Part shown: positions 1-5,342 of the stretch, in pieces
Numbering within the stretch: position 1 is the stretch's first letter
Layout: each line of letters begins with the position of its first letter
Origin: CAZWAP01 sp964632005
GTDB lineage: Bacteria; Planctomycetota; Phycisphaerae; Sedimentisphaerales; Anaerobacaceae
Reading direction: 5' to 3'
DNA: 5,680 bases
Assembly: GCA_964632005.1 (NCBI GenBank)
Contig: CAZWAP010000082.1
Span: 1-5,680 of the forward strand
The notes under the pieces: generated by a model
The model's input: the letters and a program-made list of their open reading frames with translations, nothing else
What the model was told of the DNA's origin: nothing
Database searches by the model: none
Program-made: the position numbers and the translations under genes

Positions 1-2
1 CG

Positions 3-419
3 GGCACCATCCACTGTCGTGACGAGGACCCCGTCAACTGTGGAGCCCAGATCGCGGACCGGCTGGCGAGGCGCTTCGGTTGTAAGCGGTTCGGCCTCGT
101 CGGCCTTCAGCCGGCTATTTTGGAGGCTCTGGTAGAGCGTTTTTCCCCACGGGCCGTCCGTGTCGTTGATCTCAATCCCGACAACATCGGCAGCACGAAG
201 TATCGGGTCGAAGTCTGGAACGGACAGACCGACCTGTCCCGGCTGGCCGAGTGGTGCGAGGTCGGCCTGGCGACGGGGTCGAGCATTGTCAACGGCACAA
301 TAGACGAAATCATAAGGTGTTTCGCGGATAACGGCAGACCTCTTGCCTTTTTCGGCAACACGATATCCGGGGCAGCGGCCTTGCTGAATCTGGATCGCTT
401 GTGCCCCTTCGGGCGTTGA
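3..419 (+). CDS. DUF364-type Rossmann-like protein (putative heavy-metal chelation domain), 5'-truncated
   Basis: The frame is open from the first bases of the window to the TGA at 417-419, so this is the last 138 residues of a longer protein; a TTG at 120 is only an internal codon. The visible part starts GTIHCRDEDPVNCG, then has a helix/strand unit (KRFGLVGLQPAILEALVE) and a second Rossmann-like strand ending VVDLNPDNIGS. The best family signature is ATGSSIVNGTIDEII, followed by FFGNTISGAAALLNL and a terminal CPFGR. This strand-TG(S/T)-x-VNGT pattern followed by a GxTxxGAAALL loop is typical of DUF364. That family is annotated as putative heavy-metal chelation and is often found near metal or cofactor transport genes, but its reaction is not established. 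It lies about 550 bases upstream of the metal-transport operon on the same strand, probably as a separate transcription unit. Family assignment is from recalled motif similarity; the missing N-terminal half cannot be assessed. Confidence 0.68.
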   Translation, partial: GTIHCRDEDPVNCGAQIADRLARRFGCKRFGLVGLQPAILEALVERFSPRAVRVVDLNPDNIGSTKYRVEVWNGQTDLSRLAEWCEVGLATGSSIVNGTIDEIIRCFADNGRPLAFFGNTISGAAALLNLDRLCPFGR

Positions 420-427
420 GCCTGCGC

Positions 428-450
428 GACGGTCAAGCGATGAGACCGTT
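428..450 (+). other. Stem-loop just after the DUF364-type gene
   Basis: ACGGTC (429-434) and GACCGT (444-449) form a perfect 6-bp inverted repeat around a 9-base loop, nine bases after the stop codon of the upstream gene. There is no T-run behind it (TTACC follows), so it is not a convincing intrinsic terminator. It could protect the 3' end of the transcript, or be chance. Confidence 0.25.
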
Positions 451-506
451 ACCTTGGGGATGGGAATCCAGCAGGTTATTCAGCGCCAAAAAGTCCGGGC
501 CGCCAT

Positions 507-786
507 ATGAACGCGATCACCAACCTGCAAAAATGGATGGCTCGAATATGCCTGCGATGCCCGTTGTGCAGGTACGCTCGAAAGAAGCAGAGAGGCGTGC
601 TCTCTCTACACAATAGTCAAATTTGAGCCTCATATATGCCCGTTCTGCGGGGCCTGGGTTGTCAACGCCCAAATGACGCCGGCAGCCCACTCTTTCTTTT
701 TCTCCGTAGCCTGGACCTTCCAAGCTCGCCGTTTATTTGATTGCAAAGCCTTCGTATATAAAACTTTAGCTCCAGAGGACGTTTGA
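507..786 (+). pseudogene. Possible decayed small Cys-rich (zinc-ribbon-like) gene
   Basis: The frame from 511 to the TGA at 784-786 is open for 91 codons but has no ATG, GTG or TTG before 673. Its translation looks protein-like for its first two-thirds: WLEYACDARCAG, then REACSLYTIVKFEPHICPFCG. It therefore has CxxxC followed about 23 residues later by CPFCG, the layout of a small zinc ribbon. A start lies one frame away at ATG 507 (MNAITNLQKWM). Joining it to the Cys-rich frame needs a single-base change near 535-541, where the sequence reads atggatggctc; removing one G gives a continuous reading. As it stands, the 507 ATG encodes only 39 residues, ending at 626, which also contain CLRCPLC. 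No convincing ribosome-binding site precedes 507. After about codon 60 the frame loses protein-like character. Alternatives are a genuine 39-residue ORF, or a chance open frame. No function can be assigned. Confidence 0.33.
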
Positions 787-816
787 TTATGCCGGCAGCT
801 TTGGTGCAATGCGCTG

Positions 817-838
817 CGGCCTTGCAATGGGCCGTTTT
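817..838 (+). terminator. Weak intrinsic-terminator-like hairpin
   Basis: CGGCC (817-821) pairs perfectly with GGCCG (830-834) around an 8-base loop and is followed immediately by TTTT (835-838) and then C. A 5-bp GC stem with four Ts is at the lower limit for a rho-independent terminator. Its place, about 55 bases before the -35 box of the operon, would suit insulation from upstream transcription. Confidence 0.3.
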
Positions 839-893
839 CACAAAAACTCACGTGTCCTTTTTGAGGCTAAAGCATTTTTGGGGGAATTTTTTG

Positions 894-923
894 TTGACAG
901 CCGTATTACGATTCGCGTATTTT
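894..923 (+). promoter_or_regulatory. Sigma70-like promoter for the metal-transport operon
   Basis: A perfect -35 hexamer TTGACA (894-899) is followed after 18 bases by TATTTT (918-923; four of six match TATAAT). Transcription would start near 930, leaving a leader of about 40 bases before the ATG at 973. Two palindromic elements overlap the promoter: CGTATTACG (902-910) between the boxes, and GCGTAT-TTTT-ATGCGC (915-930, one G-T mismatch) over the -10 box. Either could be an operator. This is read by eye from the sequence; the -10 box is imperfect. Confidence 0.45.
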
Positions 924-960
924 TATGCGCACAGTAGCTCAGCAATTTATCAGGCACGTT

Positions 961-965
961 AGGAG
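961..965 (+). promoter_or_regulatory. Ribosome-binding site fixing the start of the dockerin-tailed protein
   Basis: AGGAG sits seven bases before ATG 973. It decides the start: the in-frame ATG at 925 lies at the predicted -10 region, has no ribosome-binding site, and would put a charged 16-residue extension before an otherwise good signal peptide. Confidence 0.75.
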
Positions 966-972
966 AACGGAT

Positions 973-1956
973 ATGAAAAGACTCACGGTTTTTCTACTAT
1001 CAGTCAATTTGTTGTTCGTCGGCGGTCTAAAAGCCGACCCGACGATTGCTCAGGTGAGCCACTCGGAGTTTCAGGCAGTAGACGCAGCCGGCGAACAGAC
1101 GTATACCGCGACGGACAAGGTCGTTCTGGAAGGAATACTGCTTCACAATCCTGCCGACATGTTGGACCCGACTCCCGACGAGACCATCACGGAGATGTTC
1201 AACCTCGGCGGGCAGTGGCAGATATTCTTCCAGGGCGAGGGCGACGACCACGCGGGCACGGCCGTCTGGCTGGGCCAACTCTATAACAATCTACCTTGGG
1301 TCGCACCTGACGGCGGATACTCAAACAAGGAATTCGTAGGGGAGCTTAGGCGCTTGAACGCCGCTCAGTTCAGCCCTGGCGACAGGATAAGGGTTACAGG
1401 GTACTTCCTGTCGTACAAAGGCAAGCTCAACATCAACGAGCAGCACAACAAGAATCCCGACCATGACTTCACGATCGAACTTCTGGAACGCGGCGTCGGT
1501 TTGCCCCGGCCGGAGGTAGTTCGCCTGGATGAACTGAAAGACGATAGCGATGAATTCATTTTTGACCCGACCAGGGCAACTGGATGCGAGTATTACCAGG
1601 CTCGACTGGTCAAGATCGAGAACATCTACTTCGTAGACGCAAACAACTGGAGCCCTGAGGCCGAGCTTCTAATTAGCGACGGCACCAGGACCTTCCCCGT
1701 GAAGCTGGGTCGGGGCAGTGGAATCTACGCCGGCTCCAACAATCTAATCGAGCCGTTCGACGTCATAGGGATCATGGACCAGGAAAGTACCGATCTAAAG
1801 CGGGGCTACCGCATTTGGGTAATGGATTACGATGGGAACGGTTCCGTCTTGGCATGCCGGGAGCATCGCATCGCCGACAAGCCCGGCGACACGAATATGG
1901 ACCGAGCCGTTGACTTCGTCGACTTGGCTAAACTTGCCGAAGACTGGCTGAGGTAG
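973..1956 (+). CDS. Exported OB-fold-like protein with a C-terminal dockerin-like repeat
   Basis: The product has 327 residues. A signal peptide is clear: MKRL, a hydrophobic stretch TVFLLSVNLLFVGG, and a likely signal peptidase I site after LKA (residue 21). Residues about 44-172 read as a beta-rich OB-fold-like unit (KVVLEGILLHNP, then GDRIRVTGYFLSYKGKLNIN). Residues about 182-290 look like a second related unit (ARLVKIENIYF, then FDVIGIMDQ). The tail, residues 303-327, is a single dockerin-type EF-hand-like loop: D306, N308, D310, D314 and D317 in GDTNMDRAVDFVDLAKLAEDWL. Such single terminal repeats are very common in exported planctomycete proteins and probably bind calcium or serve anchoring; a true cellulosomal dockerin would have two repeats. 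It is the first gene of the operon, 37 bases before the pseudopilin. The OB assignment is inferred from strand patterns, and no catalytic motif is visible. Role unknown, though the context suggests an extracytoplasmic part in metal acquisition. Confidence 0.72.
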   Translation: MKRLTVFLLSVNLLFVGGLKADPTIAQVSHSEFQAVDAAGEQTYTATDKVVLEGILLHNPADMLDPTPDETITEMFNLGGQWQIFFQGEGDDHAGTAVWLGQLYNNLPWVAPDGGYSNKEFVGELRRLNAAQFSPGDRIRVTGYFLSYKGKLNINEQHNKNPDHDFTIELLERGVGLPRPEVVRLDELKDDSDEFIFDPTRATGCEYYQARLVKIENIYFVDANNWSPEAELLISDGTRTFPVKLGRGSGIYAGSNNLIEPFDVIGIMDQESTDLKRGYRIWVMDYDGNGSVLACREHRIADKPGDTNMDRAVDFVDLAKLAEDWLR

Positions 1957-1968
1957 CCGCCCCGGCTA
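1954..1968 (+). other. Compact hairpin over the stop codon between the first two operon genes
   Basis: TAGCCG (1954-1959) and CGGCTA (1963-1968) form a perfect 6-bp stem with a CCC loop; the stop codon TAG is the 5' end of the stem. AAACG follows, not a T-run, so it is unlikely to stop transcription. Hairpins in this position often protect an upstream transcript segment or mark an RNA processing site, which could set different expression of the two parts of the operon. That role is inference. Confidence 0.35.
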
Positions 1969-1993
1969 AAACGCAAGTACGGTGTAGCGTCCT

Positions 1994-2632
1994 GTGAAGC
2001 GCGCTTTTACCCTAATTGAATTACTTGTGGTCATTGCCATTATCACCTTGTTGATGGCCATTCTATCGACAGTGTTGGGCCACGCCCGCCTCCAGGCTAA
2101 GGTGCTCACTGTCAATGCCGAACTGCGCCACATCGGGATGGCCCTTGAGGCATATTCGTTCGACAACAACGGCAAGTATCCGCCCACGCGCGTGGACTGC
2201 ATGCTCGGCGGCCACTTCTACCAGCTCCCCTTGGAATTGGTAGAGAGCAAGTATCTACCCAGGCCCCCAAGCGATACGTATATGGCCACGAGCATAGAGG
2301 ACCGCTTCAACCCCGGCTACACGTACAAATACAGGTCTGTCGGGACGCTCATTTATAACAGGACAACCATCGTAAAGGACGGCGCACATCTGTGGGTTCC
2401 GGATGCTTTTCCCTATGGCCAAAGCGATGAAGGCAAAGACTACTCGAACCCGCAAGAATCGCCGGTAAGCTGGGTGCTATACAGCGAAGGCCCGAGGTTT
2501 GACCTGGAACGCATGCGAGAGCTCAAATATCCCGTGCCGAGGGAAACGTGGTATGACAGTAAAGCCGGCAAAGGCGTCATAGTTAGAATGCGTTTAAAGA
2601 ATGGAGCGCAAATAGGGTCGTTTGAGAACTAA
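1994..2632 (+). CDS. GspG-like type II pseudopilin (prepilin-type N-terminal cleavage/methylation protein)
   Basis: The product has 212 residues from a GTG start; an in-frame TAG at 1985 and no other start codon between leave GTG 1994 as the first possible start, although no clear ribosome-binding site precedes it. The N-terminus is a textbook class III signal, MKRA/FTLIELLVVIAIITLL: prepilin peptidase would cut after Ala4 (Gly is commoner), leaving Phe as the methylated first residue and Glu9 at +5. The long hydrophobic helix continues to about residue 30, then AELRHIGMALEAYSFDNNGKYPP, the usual pseudopilin alpha1 region. The globular part has GspG-like features: FNPGYTYKYRSVG, SWVLYSEGP and a closing NGAQIGSFEN. 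These proteins sit in the inner membrane and assemble into short pseudopili, or remain as membrane-anchored periplasmic domains. No assembly ATPase, secretin or prepilin peptidase is nearby, so it is an orphan. It lies three bases before the binding-protein gene, implying co-expression with metal import. Confidence 0.82.
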   Translation: MKRAFTLIELLVVIAIITLLMAILSTVLGHARLQAKVLTVNAELRHIGMALEAYSFDNNGKYPPTRVDCMLGGHFYQLPLELVESKYLPRPPSDTYMATSIEDRFNPGYTYKYRSVGTLIYNRTTIVKDGAHLWVPDAFPYGQSDEGKDYSNPQESPVSWVLYSEGPRFDLERMRELKYPVPRETWYDSKAGKGVIVRMRLKNGAQIGSFEN

Positions 2633-2635
2633 GAA

Positions 2636-3475
2636 ATGAAAAGCGCTATATTCGGTTGCATATTGGCATTTACCGGCGTGGGCGGTTTGCTTTTAGGCGG
2701 TTGTCGAGAGAAACCTGCGCAGCAGAACCACACACAGGTAACCGTCACTAATTCATACCTTGGCTGCGCAGTTCGCGACGTTTGTGGCAGCCAGACGCAT
2801 GTGCTATGTTTGGCGCCACCGGGAATTTGTCCGGGGCACTTCGACATTTCGCCGTCACAAGTCGAGAAACTAAGGGATTCCGTCGTGTTGTTGTTCGACT
2901 TTCAGAACCAGGTCGAGCAGAAGCTCGCTCGCTTGAAGCAAGAAGAAGGGCTGAAAACGGCTTTGGTGCATCCACCGGGGGGATTATGTGTGCCGCAGAC
3001 CTACCTTGAAATATGCCGCCAAGTTTGCGATATTTTTTCGACGGCGCACCCCGAGGCGGCCAGCCAATACAGGCAAAGACTGGCTATTGTGGAGGAAAGG
3101 ATTAAAAGTCTGGAAACGGAGCTTTTGGAGAAAGTACGCCGCGAACGGCTCTCCTCGGTTAGAATTGTGGCCTCGGACCATCAGGCCGATTTCTTAAAAT
3201 GGCTCGGCCTGGAGACAATAGCGACATTCATAGGCAGCGACGTCGAGACGGTCGGCGGGGTCGAACGCTGCCTTAAGCAAGCCAAAGGCCAAAACGTGCG
3301 GTTTGTCGTAGCGAACAAGCAGGAGGGCTCTCGCCTTGCCAAGGCCATAGCTCAACGGCTGGGAGCCACAGCCGTTATCTTTAGTAACTTTCCCGAAAAC
3401 TGTGATTCCTCGAACGGTTTCGACGAGCTGCTTCGAACGAACGTAAAGCATCTGTTAGAGGCGGCCAAACGATGA
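2636..3475 (+). CDS. ZnuA-like metal-binding lipoprotein of a cluster 9 ABC transporter
   Basis: The product has 279 residues. A lipoprotein signal is visible: hydrophobic residues 5-22 and lipobox LGGC with lipidated Cys23. Fold landmarks match the ZnuA/TroA family: GHFDISPSQVEKLRDS (residues 67-82, His68) for the first ligand loop, VHPPGGLCVP (His112) where relatives have pHxWLDP, a long linking helix at about 138-170 (HPEAASQYRQRLAIVEERI), and ASDHQADFLKWLGLE (His182) for the third ligand. The C-lobe has VANKQEGSRLAKAIAQRLGA and ends TNVKHLLEAAKR. Three His ligands fit zinc better than manganese, but specificity is inferred. At the position of the usual acidic fourth ligand the alignment by eye gives Asn251 (IFSNFPEN). 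There is no His-rich loop, the mature protein is somewhat short at about 257 residues, and it has nine further Cys, which is unusual. It would bind metal outside the inner membrane and hand it to the permease. Its stop overlaps the ATPase start. Confidence 0.82.
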   Translation: MKSAIFGCILAFTGVGGLLLGGCREKPAQQNHTQVTVTNSYLGCAVRDVCGSQTHVLCLAPPGICPGHFDISPSQVEKLRDSVVLLFDFQNQVEQKLARLKQEEGLKTALVHPPGGLCVPQTYLEICRQVCDIFSTAHPEAASQYRQRLAIVEERIKSLETELLEKVRRERLSSVRIVASDHQADFLKWLGLETIATFIGSDVETVGGVERCLKQAKGQNVRFVVANKQEGSRLAKAIAQRLGATAVIFSNFPENCDSSNGFDELLRTNVKHLLEAAKR

Positions 3476-4269
3476 CGCGAGGGTGCTTAAGTCTTTCCAA
3501 TGTTAAGGTGCGCCGCGGGGGGCGAACAATACTTGACGTCGAGTCTGTGGAGATTCGGCAGGATGAATTTGTCGGGATCATTGGCACCAACGGTGCGGGG
3601 AAAACGACTTTGCTAAAAGTCTGCTGCGGCTTGATAAGAGCGGATAGCGGAACGGTCCGGTTTGACGGGCACAACTTCCACCAACTCAGCGCCTGGCGCA
3701 AGGCGGAACTGACAAGGCGAATCGGATATATTCCCCAGGCGGCGGAGTACAATGCCGAGCTACCTTTCACCCTCCGCGAGCTTGTGGCGATGGGCCGAAC
3801 AAGCGTCAGGGGCTTGCTAAGTCGGTTGAACAGGAAGGATTACGAGATTATCGACGGTTGGATTGACAGCTTGGGTCTGGCTCAAAAGAGACGACAGACC
3901 TTCAGAAGTCTTTCCGGGGGTGAGCAACAAAAGGGGCTGATAGCGCGGGCGATGGCACAGGATCCCGAGCTGCTCGTGCTCGATGAGCCTTGTTCGAATC
4001 TTGATTTCAACTGGAAGTATCAGATTACGGAACTCATCGACCGGTTGCATCGTGAGACCAGCTTGACGGTCTTGATGGTTTCGCATGAGACGAGTCAGCT
4101 GCCTTCCGCTTGCAAAAGGGTGCTCCTCTTGCATGAGGGTAATGTGTTGGCCGACGGCGACATCGAGCAAGTTCTCGAATCCGAGGAGTTCGACAGAGCC
4201 TATAGGTGCCCCAGTGAGACGCTGAAAATCGGCGGGCGAAGATATACGGTCAAAAAGGATTCTGCTTGA
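3472..4269 (+). CDS. ATP-binding subunit of the metal ABC transporter (ZnuC/FecE-like)
   Basis: The product has 265 residues with all ABC ATPase motifs intact: Walker A GTNGAGKTT (38-46), Q-loop Gln89 in GYIPQ, signature LSGGEQQ (147-153), Walker B LLVLDEP (167-173) with catalytic Glu172, D-loop SNLD (175-178) and H-loop His205 in VSHE. The length is normal for a single-domain subunit. It is cytoplasmic, dimerises on the permease and hydrolyses ATP to drive import. ATG 3472 overlaps the preceding TGA in an ATGA arrangement, so translation is probably coupled to the binding protein. The sequence around VAMGR and the signature resembles both ZnuC-type and iron-chelate (FecE-type) ATPases, so the ATPase alone does not settle the substrate; the neighbouring ABC-3 permease argues for free divalent metal. 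The C-terminal 25 residues (about TLKIGGRRYTVKKDSA) extend slightly beyond the core fold. Confidence 0.9.
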   Translation: MTRGCLSLSNVKVRRGGRTILDVESVEIRQDEFVGIIGTNGAGKTTLLKVCCGLIRADSGTVRFDGHNFHQLSAWRKAELTRRIGYIPQAAEYNAELPFTLRELVAMGRTSVRGLLSRLNRKDYEIIDGWIDSLGLAQKRRQTFRSLSGGEQQKGLIARAMAQDPELLVLDEPCSNLDFNWKYQITELIDRLHRETSLTVLMVSHETSQLPSACKRVLLLHEGNVLADGDIEQVLESEEFDRAYRCPSETLKIGGRRYTVKKDSA

Positions 4270-4282
4270 GGCGTACCGTTTT

Positions 4283-5083
4283 ATGGATTCTTTTTTCTAT
4301 CTTGTGATGCTTGCCGGGGCCGTGGCAGGAGCCAGCACCGGCTTGTTGGGAGTCTATATTATTGGTATGAGGATGCCCTTTATCGGAATTTGCATATCGC
4401 ATTCGGCAATGGCGGGCACAATTTATTCGATTCTTTCGGGCGTTAACCCGGTTTTGGGGCCCGTGGCTTTCTCGGCGGCTTGCTCAATGAGTCTTGGCGC
4501 GATCCGGCCCGGCAGATCGAGAATGGACGCCAATGTTGCATTAGCAATACTCTTCAACTTTATGCTGGGGCTGACGTTTTTAGGTATAGGCTTGATGCGC
4601 GGCAGCCGCTCAGAGGTGCTCGGCCTGCTTTGGGGCAGCTTGCTTTTGGTGGACCGGAGCAACGTGGTGACCATCACGATTTTTGCTTTGATTTTTGCAG
4701 CCTTTGCCGGCCTGTTCAACAAGGAGTTGAAGGCTCTCATGTTCAGCCGGACTATCGCCTCTGCGACCGGTGTGCACGACGCCTTTGTCTATTGTCTTTT
4801 TCTGGCATTGTGCGGCGCCATATTGGCGGTTAATCTTCCCCTTGTCGGCGGCCTACTGATATTCAGTCTGATCACTTGCCCCGCCGCCGCAGCATACCAA
4901 ATATGCACGGGACACGGCTCGGTTGTACTTGTGGCGACGGCTTTCGGAACGGCCAGCGCAGTCGTCGGCTTCCTTGTTTCGTATTTTCTTGATCTGCCGA
5001 CGGGGGCGTCCATCGTGATTGTCAGCACGCTTATTTTTGCGGTTTGTGCCTCTTACAGAGCCTCGGCACGTAAACATAACTGA
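4283..5083 (+). CDS. ABC-3 family membrane permease of the metal transporter (ZnuB/TroC-like)
   Basis: The product has 266 residues and is mostly hydrophobic, with about eight likely membrane helices near residues 4-27, 50-70, 84-104, 127-145, 165-184, 187-205, 214-235 and 241-258. Family landmarks are present: GVYIIGMRMPFIGICISHSAM (20-43 region, with Arg30 and His40), EVLGLLWGSLLLV (111-123), NLPLVGGLLIFSLITCPAAAA (184-204 region) and SYFLDLPTGASIVIV (233-247). These match the ABC-3 permeases of zinc, manganese and iron uptake systems. It would dimerise in the inner membrane and pair with the adjacent ATPase and lipoprotein. The ATG at 4283 is 13 bases after the ATPase stop; GAGG at 4268-4271, overlapping that stop, is a plausible though slightly distant ribosome-binding site. 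It is the last gene of the operon. The missing signature His-rich loops and lack of a regulator nearby leave the exact metal open. Confidence 0.88.
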   Translation: MDSFFYLVMLAGAVAGASTGLLGVYIIGMRMPFIGICISHSAMAGTIYSILSGVNPVLGPVAFSAACSMSLGAIRPGRSRMDANVALAILFNFMLGLTFLGIGLMRGSRSEVLGLLWGSLLLVDRSNVVTITIFALIFAAFAGLFNKELKALMFSRTIASATGVHDAFVYCLFLALCGAILAVNLPLVGGLLIFSLITCPAAAAYQICTGHGSVVLVATAFGTASAVVGFLVSYFLDLPTGASIVIVSTLIFAVCASYRASARKHN

Positions 5084-5166
5084 CCGATTAAAATAGAAAC
5101 GAGGTGTTATCAGGCACGGCGCTCGTCAAACAAGCATATCCGCAGATACTATGTGCAACCAGGGAA

Positions 5167-5189
5167 AGCCACCGGATTATTGGTGGGCT
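5167..5189 (+). other. Hairpin downstream of the operon
   Basis: CCACC (5169-5173) pairs with GGTGG (5182-5186) around an 8-base loop, and AGCC/GGGCT can extend the stem with one unpaired G. It lies about 85 bases after the permease stop. No T-run follows, so it is not a standard intrinsic terminator, but it is one of the few structures that could end or trim the operon transcript. Confidence 0.22.
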
Positions 5190-5218
5190 GCAGCAGCGCG
5201 TCAGCTCGAGCGAATTAC

Positions 5219-5242
5219 GAACATTCACGCCCCCAAATGTTC
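5219..5242. repeat. 7-bp inverted repeat in the region after the operon
   Basis: GAACATT (5219-5225) and AATGTTC (5236-5242) are perfect inverted copies separated by ten bases (CACGCCCCCA). It could be a hairpin, an operator, or part of a mobile-element end near the transposase relic. No T-run follows. Confidence 0.25.
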
Positions 5243-5342
5243 TACGCGTACTCTTACCCTGCATCAACTCTCGCTTTCCGCGCTTATTTCGATACATTCA
5301 TAAAGCCTGCTGATTTCACATTAGCGAGCAAATCTGAAGAAA

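Larger units (their letters stand above)
420..972. other. Long stretch without an intact gene, upstream of the metal operon
   Basis: No intact protein gene longer than about 40 residues with a credible ribosome-binding site is visible on either strand here. Longer open frames on the minus strand have no recognisable motifs or start signals. The stretch holds a weak stem-loop, a possible degenerate zinc-ribbon gene, a hairpin followed by four Ts, and the promoter and leader of the downstream operon, each listed separately. Base composition becomes AT-rich from about 740 onward, as expected for a promoter region. Confidence 0.6.

Noticed and set aside
401..616. Plus-strand 71-codon frame overlapping the end of the DUF364-type gene
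   Set aside because: It starts inside the preceding gene, has no ribosome-binding site and its translation lacks protein-like pattern; the neighbouring frame holds the CPFCG signal.
897..913. Bacillus-type Zur box at the promoter
   Set aside because: Only one half (ATTACGATT) matches; the mirrored half ACAGCCG does not resemble TCGTAAT.
925..972. Upstream ATG at 925 as the start of the dockerin-tailed protein
   Set aside because: It lies in the promoter, lacks a ribosome-binding site and would precede a well-formed signal peptide that starts at 973 behind AGGAG.
5027..5070. GTGCC/GGCAC stem near the permease 3' end as a terminator
   Set aside because: It is inside the coding region, interrupted, and has no T-run after it.
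5187..5212. Two 8-bp palindromes (GCTGCAGC and GCTCGAGC) close together
   Set aside because: Short palindromes of this kind are common, and no repeat array, origin box or known site links them.
5151..5303. 50-codon plus-strand ORF (MCNQGKPPDYWWAAAARQLER...)
   Set aside because: Its first half looks mildly protein-like, but there is no ribosome-binding site, no recognised family, and the second half is low in pattern; not enough support.
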